Origin: Aliagarivorans taiwanensis DSM 22990
GTDB lineage: Bacteria > Pseudomonadota > Gammaproteobacteria > Enterobacterales > Celerinatantimonadaceae
Assembly (NCBI RefSeq): GCF_000429505.1
Contig: NZ_AUBZ01000028.1
Coordinates: 1-64,000 of the forward strand
Direction of reading: 5' to 3'
DNA: 64,000 bases
The translations under genes were made by a program, and so were the position numbers. The notes beneath the pieces are model-generated. The model made no database searches. It was not told the origin of the DNA and saw nothing but the letters and a program-made list of their open reading frames with translations. Every line of letters starts with the position of its first letter. Positions within the stretch are counted from its first letter, which is position 1. This document shows, one piece after another, positions 19,100 through 28,009 of the stretch.

Positions 19100-19173
19100 G
19101 GCTGGCACCTTGGTTTTCTCCTTAGTATATCGTGGATTCGTTAGGGTGATGCGCGCGCATATCGCTTTGTCGC

Positions 19174-20190
19174 TCACATCTGTAAATCTATCGGGGTTTT
19201 GCTCGATTTGCCTGCTTCTTCTCGTGATAGACGCGGAACCAGGTAGCCCGGCAGGCGCCGATACAGCTGCTTGATAAGGGCGATGGCTTGCTCTTGCGCA
19301 ACCTCGAAGTGGCTAGCACCGGCAACCCGGTCCAGCATAAACAGGTAGTAGGGAAGGATCCCCACCTCAAACAAGCGGTTACTCAGCGCGCAGAGCGTGT
19401 CAGCGTTATCATTCACATCCCGCAGTAACACCCCTTGATTGAGCAGCTGCACGCCAGCTTGTTTAAGCTTGAACATGGCTTGGCTGAACGCCTCATCTAT
19501 CTCATTGGGGTGATTGATATGGGTGACCATCACCACCGGTTTCGCAAAGCTGCCTAGCAGGTCGACCAGCTCCTCGGTTACCCGGGCTGGGATCACTACC
19601 GGCAGGCGTGTGTGGATACGCACTCGCTGCAGCTGGGGCAGCGTCGCTAGCTGGGCAAACAGCTTGGCCAAGTGGCGATCGTTGGCCATCAAAGGATCGC
19701 CACCACTGAGGATCACTTCATCGATCTCCGGGCGGGCGGCGATGTAGGCAATCGCCTCGCTCCAGTCCTGGCCGGGCTGGTTGTCCTGATAGGGGAAATG
19801 ACGGCGGAAGCAATACCGGCAGTTGACCGCACAGCCGCCTTTGAGAATCAGCAGTACACGGCTGCGATACTTGTGCAGCAGCCCCGGCACCGCCGATTGA
19901 TGCTCGCCCAATGGATCGCTGGTAAACCCGGCCTGTTCGATGAACTCATGGGCGGCGGGCAGCACTTGGCGCAGCAAAGGATCATTAGCATCACCGGTTT
20001 GCATGCGGTCGATAAAGGCTTGCGGCACCCGCATCGGAAACAACTTGCGTGCCTGGATGTCTTTTTGGAAGTGCTCTGGCTCCAAACCCAATTGCATCAG
20101 CAATTGTGCTGGGTTGCTCACGGCTTGAGCGAGCTGTTTTTGCCAATTTCCCTGCACAGCGGCGGCGTTTCGCGTTATTATTCGCTGCAT
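19174..20190 (-). CDS. epmB: EF-P (R)-beta-lysine isomerase EpmB
   Basis: Radical-SAM lysine 2,3-aminomutase family enzyme that converts L-lysine to (R)-beta-lysine for attachment to EF-P by EpmA. I start it at ATG 20190 (338 residues), matching the E. coli protein; the open frame runs 18 codons further without family similarity. The radical-SAM motif [13 protein letters not shown] is intact (around residue 120), followed by LSGGDPLMA and the PLP-binding region toward the C-terminus. It ends with SKTPIDLQ. The gene diverges from its substrate gene efp with only 34 bp between starts, so the two must share a very compact promoter region. Confidence 0.95.
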   Translation of the reverse strand: MQRIITRNAAAVQGNWQKQLAQAVSNPAQLLMQLGLEPEHFQKDIQARKLFPMRVPQAFIDRMQTGDANDPLLRQVLPAAHEFIEQAGFTSDPLGEHQSAVPGLLHKYRSRVLLILKGGCAVNCRYCFRRHFPYQDNQPGQDWSEAIAYIAARPEIDEVILSGGDPLMANDRHLAKLFAQLATLPQLQRVRIHTRLPVVIPARVTEELVDLLGSFAKPVVMVTHINHPNEIDEAFSQAMFKLKQAGVQLLNQGVLLRDVNDNADTLCALSNRLFEVGILPYYLFMLDRVAGASHFEVAQEQAIALIKQLYRRLPGYLVPRLSREEAGKSSKTPIDLQM

Positions 20191-20224
20191 CGAAAAAGCA
20201 ATTACCTTGTATGTTGAGGACAAA

Positions 20225-20791
20225 ATGGCGTCATATTCTACCAATGATTTTAAAGGCGGGCTAAAGATTATGCTCGACGGTGAACCTTACTCGATCATCG
20301 AAAACGAGTACGTAAAGCCGGGCAAAGGCCAAGCCTTCAACCGTGTTAAGCTGCGTCGCTTGTTGACCGGTAAGGTACTGGAAAAAACCTTCAAGTCTGG
20401 TGAGAGCTTTGAAGGCGCTGACGTAATGGATATGGAACTGGCTTATCTGTACAACGATGGCGAGTTCTGGCACTTCATGAACAACGCAACCTTCGAGCAG
20501 ATTGCCGCAGACGCGAAAGCGGTAGGTGACGCCGAGAAATGGTTGGTTGAGCAAGATGTTTGCACCGTTACCACTTGGAACGAAAACCCGATTTCAATCA
20601 CTCCACCGAACTTTGTTGAGCTGGAAGTGACCGAAACCGATCCTGGCCTGAAAGGTGACACTGCAGGTACCGGTGGTAAGCCAGCCACGCTGAGCACTGG
20701 TGCGGTGGTTCGTGTACCACTGTTTATCCAGATCGGTGAGGTAATTAAGGTAGATACCCGCAGCGCTGAGTACGTAAGCCGCGTGAAGTAA
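20225..20791 (+). CDS. efp: Elongation factor P
   Basis: A 188-residue translation factor that enters the E site and relieves ribosome stalling at polyproline. Start ATG 20225 ([12 protein letters not shown]) matches the family; an upstream ATG in frame would add six residues. Three beta-barrel domains are present. Lys34 in KPGKGQAF is the residue that EpmA/EpmB modify with beta-lysine, and both enzymes are encoded in this window. I see no gene for the hydroxylase EpmC here. A strong terminator follows. Confidence 0.97.
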   Translation: MASYSTNDFKGGLKIMLDGEPYSIIENEYVKPGKGQAFNRVKLRRLLTGKVLEKTFKSGESFEGADVMDMELAYLYNDGEFWHFMNNATFEQIAADAKAVGDAEKWLVEQDVCTVTTWNENPISITPPNFVELEVTETDPGLKGDTAGTGGKPATLSTGAVVRVPLFIQIGEVIKVDTRSAEYVSRVK

Positions 20792-20808
20792 TTACCGGTT
20801 TGTCTCGG

Positions 20809-20834
20809 AGCCCGCTTTAGCGGGCTTTTTTTTA
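20809..20834 (+). terminator. Rho-independent terminator after efp
   Basis: Stem AGCCCGC/GCGGGCT with TTTA loop and a run of eight T, 17 bases after the efp stop. Confidence 0.9.
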
Positions 20835-20846
20835 TTTTCGGCCCTA

Positions 20847-21441
20847 AACCACCTACTTCAGTAGGTGGTTATCATCCGGTGAGGCTTTGCCTGAAGACCC
20901 ACTCATGCTAAATGCGCCTTTGATTTTTAGCGAAGTCAAAAGGACAAATAACATGAGTAGATACAAGCAAGCATCACACGTATTTTGGCGGTGTCAATAT
21001 CACATAGTTTGGACGCCCAAATATCGATTTAGGATATTTGAGAAACAATGTAGGGAAAGAAGTCTATCGGTGTATTCAAGTTTACTGTGCTCAGTTGGGA
21101 TGTGAGGTGGTCGAGCTCAGCGTCCAAAGTGACCACGTACACTTGGTTGTAAAGGTTCCGCCAAAGCTGAGTGTTTCCAAGCTGATGGGGGCGTTAAAAG
21201 GGAAGATAGCTCTGAAGCTATTCAACAAGTTTCCGTACTTGAGGAAGAACAAGCTTTGGGGCAACCACTTTTGGCAGCGAGGGTATTTCGTAGATACTGT
21301 AGGTATTAACGAAGAAATCATACGCCGATATGTAAGACATCAAGAGAAAGTGGAGCGTCAAGAGCAAGGTGAGTTGGCGCTGCACTAGACAAAGGCCCCC
21401 TTCGAGGGGGCTCATTCAAAGCCACCTTCTTTAGAAGGTGG
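20847..21441 (+). mobile_element. IS200/IS605-group insertion element with broken transposase
   Basis: The element is bounded by subterminal hairpins: left 20847-20870 (10-bp stem, AACCACCTAC with TTCA loop) and right 21422-21441 (9-bp stem, CCACCTTCT). It carries only an IS200-type Y1 transposase gene and no tnpB. Another strong hairpin with GGCCCCC/GGGGGCT stems (21394-21412) lies just after the transposase stop and may act as a terminator. Exact ends cannot be set, because this group makes no target duplication; they should lie within about 10-20 bp outside the hairpins. It sits between efp and the frd operon. Confidence 0.85.
20953..21388 (+). pseudogene. tnpA: IS200-type transposase TnpA, frameshifted
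   Basis: The reading frame starts at ATG 20953 (MSRYKQASHVFWRCQYHIVW, typical of IS200 transposases) and goes off frame at the T run 21037-21039. Similarity resumes in the next frame (LRNNVGKEVYRC...). Removing one T from that run restores a continuous protein of about 144 residues. The downstream frame holds the HUH metal site (QSDHVHLVV) and the catalytic tyrosine in RRYVRHQ. Only the first part has a start, so no complete enzyme is made unless ribosomes slip. A sequencing error in the homopolymer is the alternative. Confidence 0.85.
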
Positions 21442-21797
21442 ATATTTACTTAGAGAAAAGTAATGTGTAAAGCATCAGCAACAGCTGATATAGCGCGGCC
21501 ATTGACAATGCAATAAAATGCACCAAATGTGCGTATTTTTTCGCCGATTAGAGTTTTGTGATCCAGCCATCGTTGTAATCGATTTCCTTTGTAAGTAATT
21601 AATCCTACAAATACCGTCTTCAACAGGTATTTATATTATTCTCAACGGGAAAAAAACCGTCTACTCGCTTGATTTGATTTAGATCAATTTGGCCCTTTGC
21701 ACCGTTATTAGTGCTGTGTAATGCTTGTTTATGCGCCGCTGATATTTCGCTGTTTTTCGTGAAATGGTTTTCAAAATATGACACAGGAGTGGGTAAA
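21442..21797. other. Gap between IS200 element and the FNR-boxed small gene
   Basis: This stretch of about 355 bp is AT-rich and holds the FNR-type box (21674-21687) near its right end. I see no open frame with a ribosome site and no further repeat. It probably represents the original efp-frd intergenic region displaced by the insertion element. Confidence 0.6.
21674..21687 (+). promoter_or_regulatory. FNR-type box upstream of the 64-residue protein gene
   Basis: TTGAT-TTAG-ATCAA is a perfect match to the FNR/CRP-family FNR consensus (TTGAT-N4-ATCAA). It lies about 117 bp before the GTG start. A TGTAAT hexamer at 21717-21722 could be the -10 element, which would place the box centre near -48; the exact promoter is unsure. 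This predicts induction without oxygen, shared with the frd operon. Confidence 0.7.
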
Positions 21798-21992
21798 GTG
21801 AGTAACGTACATGTTAAAGCATCACCGGTTTACCACTACGCCGATCAGGCCGGGGACTACCCAATGGGTGTGTTTGAGATGCTAGCGAGCAAGGAAGCCG
21901 AATTAGAGCTGCTTAAGCAGCGTACTTCGCAACTGGAGAGCGATATTGCCCGGTTGAAGAGCAGCTGTAGAAGAGATTTAAACTGCGCGTAG
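21798..21992 (+). CDS. Small coiled-coil protein, possibly anaerobically induced
   Basis: A 64-residue protein not recognised as any family. GTG 21798 is chosen because CAGGAG lies eight bases upstream; the frame is open further back to 21711 without a ribosome site. The N-terminal half is polar with aromatic residues (VYHYADQAGDYPMGVFEML). The C-terminal half (about 29-55) is a Leu-rich heptad-like helix (KEAELELLKQRTSQLESDIARLK) likely to form a coiled coil. It ends with two cysteines. A perfect FNR box lies upstream and a shared two-way terminator separates it from the convergent frd operon. Function unknown. Confidence 0.6.
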   Translation: MSNVHVKASPVYHYADQAGDYPMGVFEMLASKEAELELLKQRTSQLESDIARLKSSCRRDLNCA

Positions 21993-22024
21993 ATGCAGTT
22001 GTAAGGTCAAGCAAGGTCTGAAAT

Positions 22025-22057
22025 AAAAAAGCCACCCAGGGAACGGGTGGCTTTTTT
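22025..22057. terminator. Bidirectional terminator between the small gene and frdD
   Basis: Stem AAAAGCCACCC/GGGTGGCTTTT with a short loop, A run on the left and T run on the right, so it can end transcription from both the 64-residue gene and the frd operon. Confidence 0.88.
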
Positions 22058-22072
22058 GTCGCTAAGCGAGGC

Positions 22073-22408
22073 TTAGAACAACAGCAGGTAAGCCGCTGCT
22101 ACAGTGCCTAGTGCTGCCGCGCCGTAGAACGCCGCTTTAACACCGTTGCCCGCGTGAACACCAAAGTCATGCAGACAGTGGTACAAGCGGTGTAGGCTCA
22201 GCCACAGTGGGAAGCTTACCGCTGCCCAGATGATCAGGCCACCCAGGATGTTGCTGGCGAAGGCATCAACGCGAGCGAACGAGAAGTCCACTGCGCCCAT
22301 TGGCGCCAGGATACCGGTGATCAGGATGAGTACTGGCGTCAGCAGTGCTGCAACCATACCGCCTGCACCAAACAGACCCCAAAATACTGGTTCGTTAGAA
22401 CGTTTCAT
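22073..22408 (-). CDS. frdD: Fumarate reductase membrane subunit D
   Basis: A 111-residue membrane anchor of the quinol:fumarate reductase, with three hydrophobic helices. Together with FrdC it binds menaquinol and attaches the FrdAB catalytic part to the cytoplasmic face. It is the last gene of the frdABCD operon, ten bases after frdC. Length and helix pattern match the E. coli type, which lacks haem. Confidence 0.93.
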   Translation of the reverse strand: MKRSNEPVFWGLFGAGGMVAALLTPVLILITGILAPMGAVDFSFARVDAFASNILGGLIIWAAVSFPLWLSLHRLYHCLHDFGVHAGNGVKAAFYGAAALGTVAAAYLLLF

Positions 22409-22418
22409 CTGTTTCTCC

Positions 22419-22811
22419 TTACAGCACGAATGCGATTAGCAGGCCAATCACGGTTACGCCGCCCAGTACTGCGTACAGGGAGCCGGTGATGACGTTGTCA
22501 GCAACACGCTTTTCGCCGATCCACAGGTTGGCCGCTTTAGGCGCCAGTGAGAACCAGGTTGTCGCGTGGTACAGAGTCCACAGCAGAGTGATCACGTGGA
22601 ACACGATTGCCAGTGGGTTGGTCAGGCCAGCAAACCAAGCGTCGAACGCTGCTTCGCCGCCGCGCAGGGCGTTCAGACCGAACAGCAGGATAACGCTGTA
22701 GGCCAAGATCACCAGGCTAGACAGTTCACGTACGATGTACATGGTGTGGAAGTTGTTCTTAGTCCACCAAGTCGAGCCCATTTTACGAACATAAGGTTTA
22801 CGCTTAGACAT
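22419..22811 (-). CDS. frdC: Fumarate reductase membrane subunit C
   Basis: A 130-residue membrane anchor with three helices, beginning MSKRKPYVRKMGSTWWTKNNFHTMYIVRE-like as in E. coli FrdC. It contributes to quinol binding. It starts two bases after the frdB stop, so it is coupled to it. The start has a good ribosome site inside the frdB end. Confidence 0.94.
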   Translation of the reverse strand: MSKRKPYVRKMGSTWWTKNNFHTMYIVRELSSLVILAYSVILLFGLNALRGGEAAFDAWFAGLTNPLAIVFHVITLLWTLYHATTWFSLAPKAANLWIGEKRVADNVITGSLYAVLGGVTVIGLLIAFVL

Positions 22812-22813
22812 TC

Positions 22814-23548
22814 TTATTCTCCTGGCTTGAGCATGGCAATCACGTAGTCCTTGGCGCTGTCCACTTTGCCAAGCTGGATAGCAGCGGCTGGGTCAACTTT
22901 CTTCGGACATACATCAGAGCAGTAACCTACAAAGGTACAGCCCCAAGCACCTTCGTGGGCGTTCAGGAACGCCATGCGCTCTTCCTTGCCTTCGTCACGG
23001 GTGTCGTTGTTGTAGCGATGTAGCAGTGCCAGTGCAGCAGGACCCATGAACTTGTCGTTCAGGCCGTACTGAGGACAGGCTGCGTAGCACAGACCACAGT
23101 TGATGCACATAGAGAACTGACGGTACTGTTCCATCTCTTTTGGAGTTTGGATTGAGCAGCCATCTTCTGGAGTCTGTTCAGTCTCACGGATGATGTAAGG
23201 CTTGATAGCTTCCAGCTTAGCGATGAAGTCGCTCATATCCACAACCAAGTCGCGCTCGATTGGGAAGTTGGCCAGAGCTTCGATCTTCATGCCTTGTGGG
23301 TAATCACGCAGGAAGGTCTTACAACCCAGCTTCGGTACACCGTTAACCATCATGCCGCAGCTGCCACAGATCGCCATACGGCAAGACCAGCGGTAGCTCA
23401 GGGTTGGGTCTAGTTCGTCTTTGATGTAAGCCAGAGCTTCAAGTACAGACATTTCCTTGGTGTAAGGAACGTCGTAGCTTTGCCAAAACGGTTCTTTGTC
23501 CAGTTCAGGGCGGTAGCGCTGAATTTCAACTTTCATTACCTGGGACAT
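22814..23548 (-). CDS. frdB: Fumarate reductase iron-sulfur subunit
   Basis: A 244-residue electron-transfer subunit. The N-terminal plant-ferredoxin-like domain holds the [2Fe-2S] ligands ([10 protein letters not shown] and a later Cys). The C-terminal domain carries [12 protein letters not shown] and [13 protein letters not shown] for the [4Fe-4S] and [3Fe-4S] clusters. It passes electrons from menaquinol to the flavin of FrdA. Its ATG overlaps the frdA stop (TAATG). Confidence 0.96.
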   Translation of the reverse strand: MSQVMKVEIQRYRPELDKEPFWQSYDVPYTKEMSVLEALAYIKDELDPTLSYRWSCRMAICGSCGMMVNGVPKLGCKTFLRDYPQGMKIEALANFPIERDLVVDMSDFIAKLEAIKPYIIRETEQTPEDGCSIQTPKEMEQYRQFSMCINCGLCYAACPQYGLNDKFMGPAALALLHRYNNDTRDEGKEERMAFLNAHEGAWGCTFVGYCSDVCPKKVDPAAAIQLGKVDSAKDYVIAMLKPGE

Positions 23549-25365
23549 TATTGTGCCTCCGCTTCTTTCTGGGCTGCAGCTTCAGCAGCGGCTTGTGCTT
23601 CAGCAGCTTCACCGTACAGACGCTCTTTCGGCGCAGACTTGGTGATGCAAACTGGAGAGTAATCGATGGTCGGCGCTGCGTCTTCTTGGAAGAAAGCCAG
23701 AGAGTGCTTCAGGAAGTTCTCGTCGTCACGCTTCTCGAAACCGTCCAGGCGCTGGTGAGAACCACGGCTCTCTTTACGCAGGATGGCTGAGTGAGCCATG
23801 GTCTCTGCAACGTCTAGCAGGTAGCCCAGCTCTACAGCGTACAACCACTCGGTGTTGAACACTTCAGTGTCATCAACCAGTTTGATGTTCTTGTAGCGCT
23901 GCTTCAGCTCGGCAACTTTTTCGATGGTCGCTTGCATGGCTTCTTCGGTACGGTAGATACCTACACCGGCTTCCATGGTGCGGCCCAGCTCGTTGCGGAT
24001 ATCAGCAGGGTTTTCGTCACCGTTGATATCTTTAAGTGCCAGGTACTTAGCCAGAATCGCTTCAGCTTTAGCTTTAACCACTGCGCTGTCAGCGTGCTCG
24101 GCAGCGATAGCGGCTTTAGCGGCTTCTGCGCCAGCCAGTTGACCGAATACAGTGATTTCAGTCAGTGAGTTAGAACCCAGACGGTTAGCACCGTGCAGAC
24201 CTACAGAGGCACACTCACCAGCGGCGTACAGACCTTTAATGCGAGTTGCACATTTCTGGTCAGTTTCGATACCACCCATGGTGTAGTGAACGGTAGGACG
24301 AACTGGGATTGGCTCTTTAACCGGGTCGATACCTACGTACGCTTTAGCCAGTTCACAGATGAACGGCAGACGCTCGTGCAGGTAGTCTTTACCCAGGTGA
24401 GTCAGGTCAAGGTTTACGTAAGTGCCAAGGTGGCCTTCCATTACGTTACCTTTCTGCTCTTCTTGCCAGAACGCTTGGCTTACACGGTCACGTGGGCCCA
24501 GCTCCATGTATTTGTTCTTAGGTTGGCCAACTGGAGTCTCAGGACCCATGCCGTAATCTTGCAGATAACGGTAGCCGTTTTTGTTGGTCAGGATACCACC
24601 TTCACCACGACAACCTTCGGTCATCAGGATGCCTGAGCCTGGTAGGCCAGTTGGGTGGTACTGAACGAATTCCATATCACGCAGAGGTACGCCTGCACGG
24701 TAAGCTAGCGCCATACCGTCGCCGGTTACGATACCGCCGTTGGTGTTGTAGCGGTATACACGACCCGCACCACCGGTTGCGATGATTACTGATTTAGCTT
24801 GAATCAGCTTGGCTTCGCCTTCAGCGATGTCCAGCGCGATAACGCCTTTTACTTCGCCGTTTTCAACAACCAAGTCCAGTACGAAGTGCTCGTCAAAGCG
24901 CTTGATGGTTGGGTACTTGATAGAGGTTTGGAACAAGGTGTGCAGAACGTGGAAACCACTTTTATCTGCAGCAAACCAGGTACGTTCGATTTTCATACCG
25001 CCGAAGCGACGAACGTTAACAGTACCGTCTGGGCGACGAGACCAAGGGCAACCCCATTGCTCAAGCTGGGTTAGCTGCTTAGGCGCGTTCTCAACGAAGT
25101 ATTCAACTACGTCTTGCTCACACAGCCAGTCACCACCTGCAACGGTATCGTTGAAGTGGTTGTCCAGTGAATCATGATCCTGCGCAACACCCGCTGCACC
25201 ACCTTCGGCGGCTACGGTGTGACTACGCATGGGGTAAACTTTGGAAATGAGTGCCACTTCCAGCTCAGGGTGCTCTTTGGCAACTTCGATAGCTGCGCGC
25301 AGACCAGCACCACCTGCGCCGACAACGGCAACGTCGGTTTTGATGATTTCCACGTTCTTCTCCAC
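23548..25365 (-). CDS. frdA: Fumarate reductase flavoprotein subunit
   Basis: The 605-residue catalytic subunit reducing fumarate to succinate in anaerobic respiration (EC 1.3.5.1). It begins with the FAD dinucleotide fold [16 protein letters not shown], and the covalent-flavin histidine lies in [10 protein letters not shown]. The substrate region includes HPTG, the capping domain, and [10 protein letters not shown]. The C-terminus ends in an Ala/Glu-rich tail. It is the first gene of the operon, and an FNR-like box lies 49-62 bp upstream of the start. Lack of haem-type anchors and the frdABCD order mark it as the E. coli-type enzyme and not a succinate dehydrogenase. Confidence 0.97.
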   Translation of the reverse strand: MEKNVEIIKTDVAVVGAGGAGLRAAIEVAKEHPELEVALISKVYPMRSHTVAAEGGAAGVAQDHDSLDNHFNDTVAGGDWLCEQDVVEYFVENAPKQLTQLEQWGCPWSRRPDGTVNVRRFGGMKIERTWFAADKSGFHVLHTLFQTSIKYPTIKRFDEHFVLDLVVENGEVKGVIALDIAEGEAKLIQAKSVIIATGGAGRVYRYNTNGGIVTGDGMALAYRAGVPLRDMEFVQYHPTGLPGSGILMTEGCRGEGGILTNKNGYRYLQDYGMGPETPVGQPKNKYMELGPRDRVSQAFWQEEQKGNVMEGHLGTYVNLDLTHLGKDYLHERLPFICELAKAYVGIDPVKEPIPVRPTVHYTMGGIETDQKCATRIKGLYAAGECASVGLHGANRLGSNSLTEITVFGQLAGAEAAKAAIAAEHADSAVVKAKAEAILAKYLALKDINGDENPADIRNELGRTMEAGVGIYRTEEAMQATIEKVAELKQRYKNIKLVDDTEVFNTEWLYAVELGYLLDVAETMAHSAILRKESRGSHQRLDGFEKRDDENFLKHSLAFFQEDAAPTIDYSPVCITKSAPKERLYGEAAEAQAAAEAAAQKEAEAQ

Positions 25366-25413
25366 GATGTTTTTATAAACTCAGCAATTGTCCGAGTATT
25401 ACGACTGTTAAGT

Positions 25414-25427
25414 TTGACAAAAATCAA
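25414..25427 (-). promoter_or_regulatory. FNR-type box upstream of frdA
   Basis: The plus strand reads TTGAC-AAAA-ATCAA, one mismatch from the palindromic FNR consensus. It lies 49-62 bp upstream of the frdA start, between frdA and divergent epmA. Anaerobic activation of frd by FNR is established in E. coli; the site here is inferred from sequence. Confidence 0.65.
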
Positions 25428-25533
25428 AAACTTGCGTGACTTTAGAAAATCTACGCAGATAATACTTTTTTTTTGATTTTTATCCCGCTTCTGCGGTCAT
25501 CCAGTAAAGCGGATTACAACCCAAGGCAAGCTA

Positions 25534-26526
25534 ATGAATTCATCCTTAAACCCGCGGCTACGTCAGTGGCAGCCATCAGCCAGTCTAAAGAACCTAAAAA
25601 TGCGAGCAAGGATCTTGGGTGACATCCGACAGTTTTTTCACGAAAGGGGGGTAATGGAAGTTGACACGCCGAGCATGAGCCAAGCCTGTGTCAGTGACGT
25701 CCATTTATCTTCATTTGAAACCCTCTTGCGTGGCCCCGCGGCACCTGCGGGACAGAGGCTCTATCTGCAAACTTCACCAGAGTTCCATATGAAGCGTCTA
25801 CTCGCCGCGGGCAGTGGTTGTATCTATCAACTCGCCAAGGCGTTTAGAAATGAGGAAGCCGGGCGCCATCATAACCCCGAATTCACCATGTTGGAATGGT
25901 ATCGGATCAATTTTGATGCCGATAAATTAATGACTGAAGTCGATGATTTAGTCGGCAAAGTGCTCAAAACCCCAGCAGCAGTGCGGGTTAGCTACCGTCA
26001 AGCTTTCTTTACCCACTTAGGGGTAGACCCGATTGACGCCAGTACTGAAGAGCTACTTGAGGCATCTATTCCTTTGGGAGTAGAGGACTTGGTGGCCAAA
26101 GAGACTAATCGCGACACGGTACTGCAGCTACTGTTTAGCCTTGGGGTTGAGCCGCATATTGGTCAAGACAAGCCCTGTTTTATCTACCACTTTCCAGCAA
26201 CCCAGGCCGCCTTGGCGCGGATCTGCGAGGATGATCCGCAGGTGTCGGAGCGTTTTGAGCTTTACTATCGCGGTATGGAGTTGGCGAATGGTTTTTATGA
26301 GCTAAGTGACGCCGAAGAGCAGGCGCAGCGCTTTGCCGCCGACCAGCGCTATCGCGCAGAGGTGGGCCTGCCTGAGGCAGAGATTGATCAGCACTTTTTA
26401 GATGCGCTGCAAGCCGGATTGCCGGATTGCGCCGGGGTGGCGTTGGGGATCGATAGGTTGTTGATATTGGCGTGTGATGCTGAGCACATCAAGGATGTGC
26501 TCAGTTTCGATGTGGCCAGGGCCTAG
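25534..26526 (+). CDS. epmA: EF-P (R)-beta-lysine ligase EpmA
   Basis: A 330-residue paralogue of class II lysyl-tRNA synthetase lacking the anticodon-binding domain. It activates (R)-beta-lysine and transfers it to Lys34 of EF-P. Class II motif 2 ([20 protein letters not shown]) and motif 3 ([10 protein letters not shown]) are clear. It diverges from frdA, as in E. coli, where it is called poxA/genX. Together with epmB and efp in this window the lysylation pathway is complete except for the optional EpmC. Confidence 0.96.
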   Translation: MNSSLNPRLRQWQPSASLKNLKMRARILGDIRQFFHERGVMEVDTPSMSQACVSDVHLSSFETLLRGPAAPAGQRLYLQTSPEFHMKRLLAAGSGCIYQLAKAFRNEEAGRHHNPEFTMLEWYRINFDADKLMTEVDDLVGKVLKTPAAVRVSYRQAFFTHLGVDPIDASTEELLEASIPLGVEDLVAKETNRDTVLQLLFSLGVEPHIGQDKPCFIYHFPATQAALARICEDDPQVSERFELYYRGMELANGFYELSDAEEQAQRFAADQRYRAEVGLPEAEIDQHFLDALQAGLPDCAGVALGIDRLLILACDAEHIKDVLSFDVARA

Positions 26527-26545
26527 GCGCTGGCCACGCGAGTGA

Positions 26546-28009
26546 TTACATGATTACCATCATGGCTGCGTAAAGCAGTGCCAAACCGGTGGCACCGATT
26601 ACGCCACCGACTTTCAGCAAGTCTTTGGTCTCGATAAAGCCGGTTGAGTAGGCCAGTGAGTTAGGTGGCGTACTTACTGGCAGCATCATACCCAGCGAGG
26701 CTGATAGTGCCACAATCGATAGGAACACGGTGATGGTGCCTTGCTGGCCAGCGGCTACCACGGCTTCGCCGGTGGCTGGATCGACACCGGTCAGGCCGAT
26801 GGCTACGGTTAGCGCGATAGGCATAATCAGGGCCGCGGTGGCGGTGTTCGACATAAAGTTCGCCATGGTGATACATAGCAGCGACATGGTGATGATGACC
26901 ACGTAGGTCGACAGCGCGGTGAAGTCGATGGCATCGACCATGTTCTTGGCCAAGCCACTGGCACCAAGGGCGTAACCCATGGCGATACCACCGGCAACCA
27001 GCCACAGTACATCCCAGTTAAACAGCTTCAGGTCATCTTTGGTGATAATGCCCGACAGACAGAAAACAGTCAGCGGGATAATCGCTACCACGTTGGAGTT
27101 AATGCCGTGGAATTTACCGGTTAGCCACAACAGGATGGTGACCGCGAAGGTCGCGTACACCAGGTAGGCGCGAGGACTACGCTGGAAGCTACCTTCCATG
27201 TTGATTTCAATCTTCTTGCCTTTGGCTGGGTAGAACTTACACAGTACAAACCAAGCGATGGCCAGCTGAACAATCACGAACGGCACGCCGAAGCTCATCC
27301 AATCGAGGAAGCTGATTTGGTTAGTCGAACCCAGCGCATCGCCAAGGGCACCTACCGCAATGGCGTTGGGTGGGGTACCGATTGGGGTACCGATACCACC
27401 GGTGTTTGCGGCCACTGGAATCGCCAATACCAGGCCTTTCATGGCCAGATCGCCCTTTGGTGCTTTGGCGATAATCGGGCCAACGATGGCCAGCATCATT
27501 ACGGTGGTGGCGGTGTTGCTCATAAACATACTGAATACCGCGGTAATCAGCATGATGCCCAGCATTACAATGGGTACGCTCTCACCGAAAGGCTTTAATA
27601 ATACCCGCGCCAAGTTGTTGTCCAGCTCGTATTTAGATGCTGCGATTGCCAAGGCAAAACCACCCATAAACAGGATGATGATGGGGTTGGCGAAGCTGGC
27701 AAAAATAGAGGTGTAAGGCATCAGGTCTGGCAGGGGTACGCCATCTGCGGTGTGGGTAATCATCCGCAGGCCTTGGTTGGAAACCGTAAGCGCTAGAGAG
27801 GTAATGATCAGCAGAGATGTGGCGAAGACCGGGATCGGCTCCATAATCCACAGCAGCGCTGCCATTAAGAATATCGCCACTACGCGATGCTCAATCACCG
27901 ACAGCTCCATAAAGGTAATGCTCTCGGTGGGAATTGCCAGTACCAACAGGGGTATGACAACGCAAAGCGCAAGGCTGATATGTTGTTTTGTTATAGTCAT
28001 TGTAATCAA
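26546..28009 (-). CDS. DASS/SLC13-family sodium:dicarboxylate symporter
   Basis: A polytopic transporter of 487 residues with about 11-12 helices. The two SNT substrate/sodium motifs are present (SNTATTVMML around residue 160 and SNTATAALIM around 390), as are the paired TPIGTPPNAIA and LPVSTPPNSLAY loops, so both sodium sites look intact. Homologues such as VcINDY carry succinate, fumarate and malate. The start is probably TTG 28009, with AAGGA five bases upstream, directly after the mscM stop; ATG 28000 is the alternative. Given the frd operon nearby, C4-dicarboxylate uptake or exchange is a reasonable inference. Confidence 0.88.
   Translation of the reverse strand: MITMTITKQHISLALCVVIPLLVLAIPTESITFMELSVIEHRVVAIFLMAALLWIMEPIPVFATSLLIITSLALTVSNQGLRMITHTADGVPLPDLMPYTSIFASFANPIIILFMGGFALAIAASKYELDNNLARVLLKPFGESVPIVMLGIMLITAVFSMFMSNTATTVMMLAIVGPIIAKAPKGDLAMKGLVLAIPVAANTGGIGTPIGTPPNAIAVGALGDALGSTNQISFLDWMSFGVPFVIVQLAIAWFVLCKFYPAKGKKIEINMEGSFQRSPRAYLVYATFAVTILLWLTGKFHGINSNVVAIIPLTVFCLSGIITKDDLKLFNWDVLWLVAGGIAMGYALGASGLAKNMVDAIDFTALSTYVVIITMSLLCITMANFMSNTATAALIMPIALTVAIGLTGVDPATGEAVVAAGQQGTITVFLSIVALSASLGMMLPVSTPPNSLAYSTGFIETKDLLKVGGVIGATGLALLYAAMMVIM

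Noticed and set aside
20953-21388. Programmed frameshifting to make full IS200 transposase
   Set aside because: IS200-type elements do not normally use frameshifting, and the T run is only three bases with no clear stimulatory structure; a simple inactivating insertion is more likely.
24193-25074. Open frames opposite frdA
   Set aside because: They are rich in aromatic and Thr/Val residues typical of antisense shadows and lack start signals.
26661-27005. His/Arg-rich open frame overlapping the dicarboxylate transporter
   Set aside because: The odd composition arises from reading the Gly/Ala/Ile codons of the membrane protein out of frame.
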